A stretch of 64,000 nucleotides of DNA from Cohnella faecalis (GTDB taxonomy: Bacteria > Bacillota > Bacilli > Paenibacillales > Paenibacillaceae). Position numbers and translations under genes: made by a program. A model generated the notes under the pieces. It was given only the letters and a program-made list of their open reading frames with translations, had not been told where the DNA came from and did no database searches. The stretch is taken from positions 1 to 64,000 of the forward strand of contig NZ_QXJM01000036.1 in NCBI RefSeq assembly GCF_003570905.1. The letters run 5' to 3'. Positions 9,734-18,796 of this stretch are shown one piece after another (position 1 is the stretch's first letter; each line of letters starts with the position of its first letter).

Positions 9734-9788
9734 GATTCCAGTCAGCTAGACGAGAAACGGCAACCAGAGGAATCGGAGGAATGAACGA

Positions 9789-10265
9789 ATGAAGAAGCAA
9801 TTAGCCAAGTGGGCATTGATGAGCGCGCTAGTCACTACCGGATGGTTCGGGTTCGCCGCGATTGGCGGGACGCCGCAAGCGAGCGCGGCGACGGCGGAGT
9901 CGATGGAGCTGCTGGCGAACGGCAAAGAGCTGGTAGGAACAGCTTACAAATTCGGCGCGCCGACCGGCATCACGTATGCCTTCGATTGCTCTTCGTTTGT
10001 TAAATACGTATTCGAGCAATCCGGATTGGAGCTGCCCCGCACGTCGGTAGCGCAATCCAAAGTCGGCGATCCTGTCGCCAAAGCTTATTTGAGCGTAGGA
10101 GATCTCGTCTTCTTCAACACGGGAGGAAGCGGCATCAGCCACGTAGCGATCTACGCGGGCAGCGGCAAAATCTTGCACGCGAGCAGCAGCAAAGGTGTGA
10201 CGGTGTCCAGCATGAATACGTCCTACTGGACCAAAGCGTACGTGACGGCCCGTCGGGTGCTTTAA
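9789..10265 (+). CDS. Secreted NlpC/P60 cell-wall endopeptidase
   Basis: This 158-residue protein has a signal peptide (MKKQLAKWAL followed by a hydrophobic core, cleavage near QASA-A) and a single NlpC/P60 domain. The catalytic residues are visible: Cys67 in AFDCSSFVKYVF, His118 in SGISHVAIYAG and His130 in KILHASS. The family cleaves the D-Glu to diamino acid bond in peptidoglycan stem peptides. No SH3b, LysM or other wall-binding module is present, so it is a minimal secreted hydrolase of a type common in Paenibacillus. ATCGGAGGAATG-type spacing supports the start. It is transcribed alone, with two terminators downstream. Confidence 0.9.
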   Translation: MKKQLAKWALMSALVTTGWFGFAAIGGTPQASAATAESMELLANGKELVGTAYKFGAPTGITYAFDCSSFVKYVFEQSGLELPRTSVAQSKVGDPVAKAYLSVGDLVFFNTGGSGISHVAIYAGSGKILHASSSKGVTVSSMNTSYWTKAYVTARRVL

Positions 10266-10288
10266 TCGCGGCATTTCGCGCCGCGATT
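10264..10288 (+). terminator. Terminator hairpin overlapping the NlpC/P60 stop
   Basis: AATCGCGGC and GCCGCGATT form a perfect 9-bp stem around a 7-base loop. The stem starts within the TAA stop codon and is followed by a weak T-rich stretch. Confidence 0.65.
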
Positions 10289-10308
10289 CATCTTTAACCG
10301 AACAGACA

Positions 10309-10352
10309 GACCGGGACCCTTCGGCGAAGCCGAACGGTTTCCGGTCTTTTTT
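10309..10352 (+). terminator. Second tandem terminator
   Basis: GACCGGGACC pairs with GGTTTCCGGTC, with a TTCGGCGAAGCCGAA inner stem, followed by TTTTTT. It insulates the helicase gene from the NlpC/P60 gene. Confidence 0.85.
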
Positions 10353-10401
10353 CGCTTTTGCCGCTCTTTTTTTCATGCCCGGAGGAGGTCCATCCGTTAT
10401 A

Positions 10402-12660
10402 ATGAAGCTTATGCATACGCACAGACACTTTTTTACCCGCAAACAAACGGAAATCGGAGTCGCGTTGAACGAGGTCCAGCAGCAAGCCGTCCTTCATTCG
10501 GAGGGAGCCTTGCTGCTGCTTGCGTCTCCGGGGTCGGGCAAGACGACCACGATCATTATGAGAATAGGATTTCTAATCGAGGAGAAGGGAGTCCCGTCCT
10601 CCCGAATCAAAGCCGTCACGTTCAGCCGCGCCTCCGCGAAGGATATGAAGGAGCGCTTCGACCGCTTTTTCCCGGATCATGCGGCTGCTGCGAGAAGCGT
10701 CGATTTTTCCACTATTCACAGCTTGGCTTTCGCGGTGGCGCGAGACCATTTTTATAAGACGGGCATTACTTATCAGTTGATCGAGGGAGAGATGGATCTA
10801 GAGGAGCTGGAGCTATCCGGTCCCGATCAGCTCGTGCTTCATAAGAAATTCATATTGCGGCAGTTGTTCAAGTCGCTGACGGGCGAGAGCATCACGGACG
10901 ATCAGATGGAGGAACTGACCCGTTACATCAGCTATATCAAGAACAAGCTCGTTCCGGAAAATCAATGGGCCAAGGTCAAATGCGACGTGAAGGAAGCGGA
11001 TAAGCTTCTGCGGGAGTACGAGCGGTTCAAGCGGGAAGGCACAGGCAAGCTGCTGGTCGATTACGACGACATGCTGACTATCGCCAACGACGCTTTGGAG
11101 ACCGACAGGGCGCTGCTTGCCCGCTACCAGCGGCGGTACGATTACGTCATGACGGACGAAAGCCAGGATACGTCGCTCGTGCAGCACGCCATTATCGAAA
11201 AGCTCGTTCGTGAGCATGGCAATCTGTGCGTAGTGGCCGACGATGACCAGAGCATCTACACGTGGCGGGCGGCCGAGCCCCAGTATTTGCTCGATTTTCG
11301 GAAGACGTATCCCCGGGCGGCGATTCTGAAGATGGAGCAGAACTATCGTTCATCTCCGGACATCGTTTCCGTGGCGAATCGGTTTATTAAGCAAAACAAA
11401 AATCGCTACGACAAAAACATGTTTACGAAAAATAAAACGCACAAACCGATCAAAATCAAAAGCCTGCCGGATTATCGGGTCCAAGCGAAGCATCTCGCCG
11501 AGAGGATCGCGAAGCTCGACGATTGGCGTGAGACGGCTATTTTGTATCGGAACAACTCTTCTTCCATCGCCTTGATGAACGAATTCGATCGGCAAGGCAT
11601 TCCTTTCTATATGAAGGATGGAGACAATCGTTTTTTTAGCCATTGGGTCGTGGAGGACGTTCTTAATTTCATGAGAATGTCGTTCACCGACAAGCGGCCG
11701 GACATTCTTGAGCGGATTCATACGAAATGCGCCGGGTACATCACCAAGCAGCAGATGGCCGCCGTCAAAGGGTTCGCGAACAACGAGTCCGTATTTGATA
11801 ATTTAATTAATTACGTACATCTGCAAGAATATCAAATCAAGCTGCTGCAAGGCTGCAAAGAAACGTTCGAGCATATGAGCGGAATGGCGCCCAAGAAGGC
11901 CATTGTCGTCATTCGGTACAAGCTGGGATACGAGAAGGCTTTGGAGAAAATGTGCGATAAGTTCGGGTTCCGCAAAGAGGTTTTGCTTGGCATACTGAAC
12001 ACGCTTGAAGATATTGCGGAGTCGTTGGAGACGATGGAGGAATTCGCGAAGCGGCTGAAGCATCTCGAGACGGTCATGAAGACGTCCAAGTTCAATAAGA
12101 ACGCCAATGCGGTTACGTTCTCCACGCTTCACAGCTCGAAGGGGCTGGAATTCGAACGGGTCTATATGATCGATTTGGTGGAAGGCATTATTCCGTCGGA
12201 TGAAGACGCCAAAAAGGTGCAAGGAGAGTACACGGATGCGATGGAAGAGGCGGTTCGGCTCTTTTACGTCGGCATGACGCGGGCGAAGCGGCATTTGGAG
12301 CTGCTCTCTTATAAGATGAGAGACGGCGCCGAAGCGAAGGAGTCCCGATTTCTGGCAGGGGTGCGGAATATACAGAGCCCTCCGAAGGAAGCCGAAGCGG
12401 CGGCGGGCAAGAGCGGCGTTAGCGTCAACGTCGGTACAGTCAAGGAGCGTTCGAAGCCGCGCAACCCGAATGCGATCCGGGACAAGGCGTTGTTGGTGCC
12501 GGGACGGTCGGTTGCCCATCGCGTGTTCGGAGCCGTCAAAATAGTGAAGGTAGAGGGAGACCGACTTCAAATTAAAGTAAGCTCGGAAATGAAAGAGCTT
12601 TCAGTCGCAGCGTGTCTGGAAAGGGGACTATTGGAGAAAATCATGACCAAAGACTACTAA
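10402..12660 (+). CDS. UvrD/REP-family superfamily 1 DNA helicase
   Basis: A 752-residue SF1A helicase with all motifs in order: Walker A (LLASPGSGKTTTII, residues 39-52), motif Ia (AVTFSRASAKDM), motif II (VMTDESQD), motif III (VVADDDQSIYTWR), motif IV (MEQNYRSS), motif V (TLHSSKGLEFERVYMIDLVEG) and motif VI (RLFYVGMTRAKRHLELL). It resembles but is not PcrA, which is normally operonic with ligA and has a different 2B domain and C-terminus. The last 100 residues hold a Tudor-like tail (VPGRSVAHRVFGAVKIVKVEGD). Start ATG 10402 is preceded by GGAGGAGG at a long 13-base spacing; ATG 10411 is an alternative. Probably a repair or recombination translocase. Confidence 0.88.
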   Translation: MKLMHTHRHFFTRKQTEIGVALNEVQQQAVLHSEGALLLLASPGSGKTTTIIMRIGFLIEEKGVPSSRIKAVTFSRASAKDMKERFDRFFPDHAAAARSVDFSTIHSLAFAVARDHFYKTGITYQLIEGEMDLEELELSGPDQLVLHKKFILRQLFKSLTGESITDDQMEELTRYISYIKNKLVPENQWAKVKCDVKEADKLLREYERFKREGTGKLLVDYDDMLTIANDALETDRALLARYQRRYDYVMTDESQDTSLVQHAIIEKLVREHGNLCVVADDDQSIYTWRAAEPQYLLDFRKTYPRAAILKMEQNYRSSPDIVSVANRFIKQNKNRYDKNMFTKNKTHKPIKIKSLPDYRVQAKHLAERIAKLDDWRETAILYRNNSSSIALMNEFDRQGIPFYMKDGDNRFFSHWVVEDVLNFMRMSFTDKRPDILERIHTKCAGYITKQQMAAVKGFANNESVFDNLINYVHLQEYQIKLLQGCKETFEHMSGMAPKKAIVVIRYKLGYEKALEKMCDKFGFRKEVLLGILNTLEDIAESLETMEEFAKRLKHLETVMKTSKFNKNANAVTFSTLHSSKGLEFERVYMIDLVEGIIPSDEDAKKVQGEYTDAMEEAVRLFYVGMTRAKRHLELLSYKMRDGAEAKESRFLAGVRNIQSPPKEAEAAAGKSGVSVNVGTVKERSKPRNPNAIRDKALLVPGRSVAHRVFGAVKIVKVEGDRLQIKVSSEMKELSVAACLERGLLEKIMTKDY

Positions 12661-12763
12661 ATACTGGTCTTTAGTCCAGATATAAGAGGGTCGAGTGCAG
12701 CTATAATCATAGTTGCTAGATTATAATTTGGCGGATTTTTACGCTTTTGGGGAGGTACTCGTA

Positions 12764-14794
12764 GTGAAAATGAAACGAACGGCAGCCTGCGTGCTGGCGA
12801 CGGCGCTCGCGCTGGGAATTCCGGCGGCAAGCGCTTCGTATGCGGGGTTCGCCGCGGCAGCCGAATCTGCAGCCAAAACCGACTCTATCGATTCTCAGAA
12901 TGCCTCCGCTTTTCTGGACCGTTTTTTTGAACAGGAAGACGTCAAGCGGCAAGCGAGCGCGATAGCCGTATCGATCGTCAAGGACGGAAAAGTGTTGGCG
13001 GAGCGAGGATACGGATTCACGGACGATGTTTCCAACGCGGCGGTCGACCCCGGGCTCACGACTTTCCGCATCGCCTCCGTGTCCAAGGTGTTCACCGTCT
13101 TTGGTTTGATGCAGCTGGTGGATCAGGGCAAGGTGTCGCTGCAGGACAACATCGAGAAATATTTGGGCGGCTACAAGGTGGTCAATCCGTTCGGTAAGCC
13201 GGTGACGGTGGAGATGCTGCTGACCCATACGACCGGATTCGAGGTGAGGGAACCGACGAACGCCAATTTTTTGCTTGATCCGTCCCAGAAGCCGGGGACG
13301 CTGGAGGAAGCCATTTTTGCCAGCTTTCCTCCGGTCGTCAGAGAGCCGGGAACTTCGTACATGTACGACAACTTTGCATCTGAGCTTGCCGGGTACCTCG
13401 TCGAGAAAATAAGCGGAGAACCGTTCAACGATTACATGACGAAGCACGTGTTCCAGCCGCTCGGCATGACGTCCACCAGCTATTTGCAGACCGAAGAACT
13501 GCTCGGAAGGCTTCCGACGGCTTACGATGGCGGGGGCTCTGCCGTTCCCGTCTATCGATTGACGCCGAGCGTCATTCCGGAGGGCAGCATGATTACGACT
13601 GCCCAGGACGTATCCCGGTTCATGCTCGCTTTCCTTAACGGGGGAACGGCGGCGGACGGGAAATCGATCTTATCGCCGTCGTCGGTTAAGGCGATGTCGA
13701 CCTTCCATGTCGCCATTAACGCCGACGTCCCTGATATCGCGTACGGCTTCGAAGCTCCTCCTCTTCTTTACTCCAACGGCAGGAACGTCATTACGAAGGA
13801 CGGTGCCATTCCGGGCTTCAGTTCCTTCATGTGGCTGCTGCCGGAGGAGAAAACCGGGGTCTTCGTCACTTACAATACGAATTCCGGTCTGAGCATCGAG
13901 CTTTTCCGCGAGTTTATGAATCGATATTACCCGGGACAGACGACATTCGGGGATGCCGGGTACAAAGCCCGGCCGCAGTCGGAGCTGAAGAGGTTCGAAG
14001 GAATTTATTCGGATCTTCGCTACGGTCGGCTGACCAGCGTCCGGGCGGACGCGGATGGCACGTTATCAGCGGGAAACAGCGCGGGCGTTTTTATCAAGCT
14101 GAAGCAATCCGGCGAGCTGCTGTTCGTCGACGAGCTCGGTAATCCGTTCGCGTTCAAGCTCGACGATCAAGGCAACGTCGATTACCTGAAATATAGCAAC
14201 CCGGGAAGCTACGCGGCGAAGCTGCCTAAGGCTGCGGGCTTCCCCGACGTACCGGAAGATCATCCGTATGCGAAATACATTCACGGCTTGCAGGCGATGG
14301 GACTGTTGACGGCCGATCCCGCCAAGCCGATCGGCGCGGAAAACCCGGTCACGAGAGAACAATTCGTTCACGAGATCGTTCGCGAATTCGGCTTGCCGGC
14401 AGCTACGGGATCGGCATCGTTCCGCGATGTCGCAGCTTCTCCGTACGGTGCCGACATACAGGCGGCGCTTGAGCTCGGGCTCTTGAACGGGACGGGCAAC
14501 GGCTACTTCCGGCCGGAGCGTCCGATCAAGAGAGAGGAAGCGGCCGTCATTGTGCGGAGGCTTCTCGAAATTTCGGGAGTCCGGATTGCCGACAGCCAGA
14601 CGGCTCTTGCCCCCGGAACGTCGAAATGGGCGGAGACTTCCGTGAAGGCGCTGATCGACTTCAAAATTCACGGCCCGGAAGTCAGCTTTGGCAACGGCCA
14701 AGCGAACTACGGCTCTCAAAAATCGCTGAACGTGCAGGAGCTTGCGGCCATCATGTTCTTGCTGCAGCTTCCGGAAGTGTCGCTTATTCAATAG
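12764..14794 (+). CDS. Secreted serine hydrolase (class C beta-lactamase fold) with C-terminal SLH domains
   Basis: The GTG at 12764 lies 8 bases after GGGGAGG and gives about 676 residues. A signal peptide (KMKRTAACVLATALALG) is followed by a penicillin-binding-protein/beta-lactamase fold. The nucleophile motif is S-V-S-K in RIASVSKVFTV, the YxN motif is Y-D-N in SYMYDNFASELAGY, and LLTHTTGF is the usual following helix. An intermediate beta domain (GIYSDLRYGRLTSV) precedes about 180 residues with two to three S-layer homology repeats (FPDVPEDHPYAKYIHGLQAM; FRDVAASPYGADIQAALELGLL), which anchor the protein to pyruvylated wall polymer. It is likely a surface-anchored esterase or D-alanyl peptidase; the substrate is unknown. 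The TAG stop is the base before array B. Confidence 0.88.
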   Translation: MKMKRTAACVLATALALGIPAASASYAGFAAAAESAAKTDSIDSQNASAFLDRFFEQEDVKRQASAIAVSIVKDGKVLAERGYGFTDDVSNAAVDPGLTTFRIASVSKVFTVFGLMQLVDQGKVSLQDNIEKYLGGYKVVNPFGKPVTVEMLLTHTTGFEVREPTNANFLLDPSQKPGTLEEAIFASFPPVVREPGTSYMYDNFASELAGYLVEKISGEPFNDYMTKHVFQPLGMTSTSYLQTEELLGRLPTAYDGGGSAVPVYRLTPSVIPEGSMITTAQDVSRFMLAFLNGGTAADGKSILSPSSVKAMSTFHVAINADVPDIAYGFEAPPLLYSNGRNVITKDGAIPGFSSFMWLLPEEKTGVFVTYNTNSGLSIELFREFMNRYYPGQTTFGDAGYKARPQSELKRFEGIYSDLRYGRLTSVRADADGTLSAGNSAGVFIKLKQSGELLFVDELGNPFAFKLDDQGNVDYLKYSNPGSYAAKLPKAAGFPDVPEDHPYAKYIHGLQAMGLLTADPAKPIGAENPVTREQFVHEIVREFGLPAATGSASFRDVAASPYGADIQAALELGLLNGTGNGYFRPERPIKREEAAVIVRRLLEISGVRIADSQTALAPGTSKWAETSVKALIDFKIHGPEVSFGNGQANYGSQKSLNVQELAAIMFLLQLPEVSLIQ

Positions 14795-14998
14795 CCCGAG
14801 TAACCCAACAAAGGTTGGCTAAATGAGCCGCCGCAGCGATTTTCGCCCGAGTAACCCAACAAAGGTTGGCTAAATGAGCCGCTGCAGCGATTTTCACCCG
14901 AGTAACCCAACAAAAGTTGGCTAAATGAGCCGCAGCAGCGATTTTCACCCGAGTAACCCAACAAAGGTTGGCTAAATGAACCGCAGCAGCCAACGGCC
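14795..14998. repeat. Array B: four 51-bp tandem repeats
   Basis: CCCGAGTAACCC starts at 14795, 14846, 14897 and 14948, exactly 51 bases apart. Each unit carries a short dyad (CCAAC, 4-base loop, GTTGG) that is kept even in the unit with a changed loop. The first unit begins at the base after the upstream TAG. GAGTAACC and (G)GTTGG(G)CTA are shared with array C. The following 60 bases hold nothing recognisable. Confidence 0.9.
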
Positions 14999-15062
14999 CC
15001 CCTCGCAGACGGCGTGACTAATAGCGTCACAGTCAGCCTCTGCCCGATTTCGCGAAAAGGGG

Positions 15063-15091
15063 TTGAATTCCGAACGAAGATTGCGTATAGT
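15063..15091 (+). promoter_or_regulatory. SigA-type promoter of the T-box transcript
   Basis: TTGAAT, a 17-base spacer and TATAGT. The predicted transcript start near 15098 lies just ahead of the T-box leader. Confidence 0.6.
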
Positions 15092-15097
15092 AACAGG

Positions 15098-15375
15098 TAA
15101 TTCCATACTGTCACGTTCAATGAAGAGAACCAGTACGTTAATCGTCCGTTCCTACAGAGAGTTGGGGTAGCTGCAAACCAACGTCCGGGCCTTGACCGAA
15201 AGCCGTCTCCGAGAAGCAGGCCGAACACTAGTAAGCTCTGCCGCATTTCCTGCGTTAACGGGAACGCGTATTGTTGGATACGCGTAGAGTGCCGCTTTTT
15301 TTCTTATGCGGAACCAGGGTGGTAACACGGGTATAACAGCTCGTCCCTTTTACAGGGGCGGGCTTTTTGTTTTCC
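15098..15375 (+). promoter_or_regulatory. T-box riboswitch leader
   Basis: The leader has the expected T-box landmarks in order. GAAGAGAACCAGTACG is the Stem I base with an AGTA S-turn. ACAGAGAGTTGGGGTAGCTG is the apical part. CCGAACACTAGTAAGC is the specifier region. CAGGGTGGTAACACGGG (about 15315) is the T-box, whose TGGT pairs with the tRNA acceptor end, and AGCTCGTCCC...GGGGCGGGCTTTTTG is the terminator. By alignment with tyrS-type leaders (GAAC then codon) the specifier would be ACT (Thr); CAC or AAC are one-base shifts. TGGT implies a tRNA with A73, which argues against His and Asn. Uncharged tRNA binding should allow readthrough into the aminotransferase gene. Confidence 0.88.
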
Positions 15376-15393
15376 ACAAAAGGGGGTACGGGC

Positions 15394-16623
15394 ATGAATC
15401 CTATGTCGATGAACGAACATTTGTCAGAAACCGCGAGAACGCTGCCGCCTTCCGGCATCCGCCGGTTTTTCGATTTGGCGGGGGCGAGCAAAGATTTGAT
15501 TTCGCTAGGGGTAGGGGAGCCCGATTTCGTCACCCCCGAGCATGTCCGGCAAGCTTGCATCCAAGCGCTGGAGAACGGCCGAACGGCCTACACGCCTAAC
15601 TCCGGATTGCCCGAGCTTAGGCAGGCGATTGCGGATTACTTGAAAGAAGGCTTTCGTCTCGAGTACGAGCCATCCTGCGAAATGATGATTACGGTCGGCA
15701 GCAGCGAAGCGATCGATCTGGCGCTGCGCGCGCTGATTGCTCCGGGCGACGAAATCATCGTTCCCGTTCCCACATACATCGCGTATGCGCCGATAGCCGC
15801 TCTGCACGGCGGACGAGTGGTAGAGCTTGAGACGTCCGCGCGCGACGGCTTCAAGCTGACGGCTGCCTCGCTGCGGGAGAAGATTACGTCTCGTACGAAG
15901 GCGATTATCTTGAATTTTCCGAACAACCCGACCGGAGCCATTATGACGCGGGAGGACTGGATTCCGGTAGCCCAGCTCATTCGGGAGCACAATCTCATCG
16001 TTATCGCCGACGAAATCTATGCCGAGCTTACGTACGAAGGACGGCACGTCAGCATTGCTTCGCTGCCCGGCATGCAGGAGCGAACGCTGCTCGTCAGCGG
16101 ATTTTCCAAGGCTTTCGCGATGACGGGCTGGCGGGTCGGCTATGTTTGCGGTCATCGGGATCTCATCGGCGCGATGCTCAAAATTCATCAGTATACGGTC
16201 ATGTGCGCGCCTGTGATCGGGCAGATCGCGGCGGTCGAATCGCTTAAGCAGGCGGGCTTGGAGGAAATGAAGTATATGATCCGTTCTTACGATCAGAGAC
16301 GCCGGATGTTCGTCGAGGGCTTGAGACGAATCGGATTGCCTTGCCGCGAGCCGCAAGGCGCGTTCTATGCTTTTCCATCCATCGCCCATACGGGGCTGAC
16401 CTCGGACCAATTCGCCGAAAGGCTCATGAACGAAGCGGGCGTGGCGACCGTTCCCGGCAACGTGTTCGGCCCGGGCGGAGAAGGATTTATCCGCTGTACG
16501 TATGCTTCTTCCGTAGCGAAGCTGACGGAGGCATTGGAGAGGATGGAGCGCTTTCTGGCGCGAATTGCGGAGGAACGCGAATCCGAAGTGCCTTCGCCGG
16601 ACGTCGTGCTTGCGAACGGATAA
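15394..16623 (+). CDS. Class I/II PLP-dependent aminotransferase
   Basis: A 409-residue fold-type I aminotransferase starting at ATG 15394, which follows AAGGGGG; an in-frame TTG nine codons upstream lies inside the terminator. Conserved blocks include ISLGVGEPDFVTPEH near the N-terminus, YTPNSGLPELRQAIA, TVGSSEAIDLALRAL, LNFPNNPTGAIM (Asn/Pro contact the PLP ring), VIADEIYAELTY (Asp and Tyr) and VSGFSKAFAMTGWRVGY with the Schiff-base lysine. It groups by eye with the PatA/YugH-like aspartate or alanine aminotransferases. Control by a T-box means it responds to shortage of one charged tRNA, which points to a role in making a specific amino acid. The exact substrate cannot be told from sequence. 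Confidence 0.88.
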   Translation: MNPMSMNEHLSETARTLPPSGIRRFFDLAGASKDLISLGVGEPDFVTPEHVRQACIQALENGRTAYTPNSGLPELRQAIADYLKEGFRLEYEPSCEMMITVGSSEAIDLALRALIAPGDEIIVPVPTYIAYAPIAALHGGRVVELETSARDGFKLTAASLREKITSRTKAIILNFPNNPTGAIMTREDWIPVAQLIREHNLIVIADEIYAELTYEGRHVSIASLPGMQERTLLVSGFSKAFAMTGWRVGYVCGHRDLIGAMLKIHQYTVMCAPVIGQIAAVESLKQAGLEEMKYMIRSYDQRRRMFVEGLRRIGLPCREPQGAFYAFPSIAHTGLTSDQFAERLMNEAGVATVPGNVFGPGGEGFIRCTYASSVAKLTEALERMERFLARIAEERESEVPSPDVVLANG

Positions 16624-16791
16624 CGGAAGGGGAGGCGGAATAGAATAGAGCTGCCAGCGGCCTATGGTGCCCGCTTGGATCTGCATGCAGCGCCTCGCGC
16701 GAATGTCTGTGGGCGGCGAGCCCGTTTCGTGAGCGGCACCCGTTAGTGGTATGATGAAGCCATCCGTGAAACGATGAAGGAGAATGCCGGC

Positions 16792-18063
16792 ATGCTTTTG
16801 CGAAACCGATCGGCTGTCGTTCGATTTTCCCTTTTGCTCCTCGTTTATGCCGTTGTAATGGCGGTTTACGTCTGGTACACGTCGCCGAACAGCGTTCCGG
16901 CTGCCTATAAGGGAACGGAAGCGGATCCGGCCGCCTTCTTCACGCAGTCGCAGCTGACAGACAGCGAGATGCTGAACGCGGCGCGGAATTGGATTTTTTT
17001 CCTGAGCGGACCTTGGGAGTGGTTTATTTACATCGCGCTGCTAAGCGGTGGCTTGGCCCGATATTGGAGAGACGCGCTCGAACGCCGCCGCCTTCCCGTT
17101 TACGTCCGTTTTCCGTTATTCGTGCTATTAGTTGACGCTGCTGCTTTCATCCTCTATCTGCCGTTGCGAATATTGGGATATGGGATGTCCAAGACATACG
17201 GCATTACGACGCAGCCGATATCCGGGTGGATCAGAGACAAACTGGTCGCGTTCGGCATCGGCTACGTAACGGCGCTGGCCGTATCGGCGGTCGCTTTCTG
17301 GCTTATTTCGCGGGGAGGGCGCTGGTGGCTGAAGCTGTGGCTGTTATCCGTCCCGTTCACGCTGTTCATGATGTACGTCCAGCCCGTCGTAATCGACCCG
17401 GTCTACAACCATTTTTCCCGTTTGTCGGACCCGCAGCTGGAGGGCAAAATTCTCGAGCTCGCCGCCAAGGCGGATATTCCGGCCGATCGCGTGTACGAAG
17501 TGAACATGTCCGCCAAGACGAACGCGATGAACGCCTATGTGAACGGGATCGGCTCCTCGCTGCGCATCGTTCTTTGGGATACGACGCTGAAGCGGTTGAA
17601 CGAAAAGGAAATTTTGCTCGTCATGGCGCACGAGATGGGGCACTACAGGATGCATCATCTCGAATGGAGCGCGGCAGGCGCTGTCGGCTCCTCGTTGGTC
17701 GTCATTTTAATTGGACGATGGCTGTATGTAAGAGCTTTGCGAAAATGGGGCGAAGGCTGGGGAATCCGCTCGGTCTCGGATATGGCGGCGCTGCCTCTGC
17801 TGCTGCTGCTCCTGTCCGTGATGTCGTTCGCATCGCTTCCGCTTTCGAATCTCGTGTCGCGCAGCGCCGAGTCGTCCGCAGACGCGTATGCGATGAAGCT
17901 GACCGGCAGCGCCGAAGGGTCCGTCTCCATGACGCAGAAGATGGCCGTCGCTTCGCTTAGCGATGTGAACCCTCCGCTGCTCGTTCGGCTTTTCCGGGAC
18001 ACGCATCCAAACGATTTGGAGAGAATAATCGCCGCCAGGAAATTCGAGGAGACGCATGAATAA
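16792..18063 (+). CDS. M48-family (Ste24-like) integral membrane metalloprotease
   Basis: The ATG at 16792 follows AAGGAG at 9 bases and gives 423 residues; the upstream ATG at 16774 overlaps the ribosome site and is less likely. The protein has about six hydrophobic segments, the zinc motif HEMGH in LLVMAHEMGHYRMHH, and a downstream ESSADAYAMKLTG segment supplying the third ligand (Glu). The cytosolic linker VNMSAKTNAMNAYVNGIG is conserved in Ste24/HtpX relatives. It probably degrades misfolded membrane proteins or processes peptides. The next gene starts within its last codons, so the two are translationally coupled. A TATGAT -10-like box lies at about 16750. Confidence 0.88.
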   Translation: MLLRNRSAVVRFSLLLLVYAVVMAVYVWYTSPNSVPAAYKGTEADPAAFFTQSQLTDSEMLNAARNWIFFLSGPWEWFIYIALLSGGLARYWRDALERRRLPVYVRFPLFVLLVDAAAFILYLPLRILGYGMSKTYGITTQPISGWIRDKLVAFGIGYVTALAVSAVAFWLISRGGRWWLKLWLLSVPFTLFMMYVQPVVIDPVYNHFSRLSDPQLEGKILELAAKADIPADRVYEVNMSAKTNAMNAYVNGIGSSLRIVLWDTTLKRLNEKEILLVMAHEMGHYRMHHLEWSAAGAVGSSLVVILIGRWLYVRALRKWGEGWGIRSVSDMAALPLLLLLLSVMSFASLPLSNLVSRSAESSADAYAMKLTGSAEGSVSMTQKMAVASLSDVNPPLLVRLFRDTHPNDLERIIAARKFEETHE

Positions 18064-18796
18064 ACGAGAGATACGACTGTATATGCTGGCGGGAGTAGCG
18101 ACGGCTTCGCACTTCCTGGACGGCTTCCGCCTAACGATTCATCGCTTGATCGAGGAGTCGGGGCTCGATGTGCGATCGAAGCTCCTGTTTCCTTACGGGG
18201 ATTGGGGAAGGAGTCTCGTTCCCCAATTGAGGGAGGTTGGCCGCGACATAAGAGGGCGCGAGGGCAGATACTTCCGTTCGATCGGCGCCAATCGAGCGCT
18301 GGCTGCGATAGACGCCGATCGTATAGACTCCGAAGCCTCCGTCCATGTTACGAACATCCTGGTCGGTCATAGCGCGGGAGGGATCGCCGCCGTCCAAGCG
18401 GCGCAGCTGCTGTTGGAAAGAGACGGAGGAACGCCTTGTCCGGTCGCCATGATAGGCTCTCCCAAATGCCGAATACCGGCCGGACTGCGGGAATCGGTGC
18501 TCTATGTATACGCGTCGCCCCCGGTCATGGACGGAAGAGCCTACGTAAAGCCGACCGACCCGGTTTGCCGGATCGGCTCGTTCGGAGGCTGGACGACGGA
18601 CGGTCGCCGCCTTCCGGCATGGCGGATGGACAGGCATGCCCCTGCCTCGTTCCGCGGAGTGTCGATCGCGGGCGGCCACCCGGATTATTTTCGAGACCGG
18701 CCGCCTTATCTCAATGAAATGGGCATGACCAATCTGGAAATCACGACCGACGCGGTGTGGCCTTGGCTCCTCGAACGGATTGAAAGCGCCAACTAG
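18056..18796 (+). CDS. Alpha/beta-hydrolase-like protein
   Basis: The ATG at 18056 overlaps the end of the M48 gene by 8 bases. The 246-residue product has the nucleophile elbow GHSAGG in NILVGHSAGGIAAVQAA and a late histidine in SIAGGHPDYF, consistent with a lipase/esterase-type alpha/beta hydrolase. It has no signal peptide. The substrate is unknown. Coupling to the membrane protease suggests a shared envelope function, which is inference. Its 3' end overlaps the convergent MFS gene by 56 bases. Confidence 0.7.
   Translation: MNKREIRLYMLAGVATASHFLDGFRLTIHRLIEESGLDVRSKLLFPYGDWGRSLVPQLREVGRDIRGREGRYFRSIGANRALAAIDADRIDSEASVHVTNILVGHSAGGIAAVQAAQLLLERDGGTPCPVAMIGSPKCRIPAGLRESVLYVYASPPVMDGRAYVKPTDPVCRIGSFGGWTTDGRRLPAWRMDRHAPASFRGVSIAGGHPDYFRDRPPYLNEMGMTNLEITTDAVWPWLLERIESAN

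Noticed and set aside
9544..9788. c-di-AMP (ydaO) riboswitch upstream of the NlpC/P60 gene
   Set aside because: Such leaders are common before wall hydrolases, but the conserved ydaO elements are not present here.
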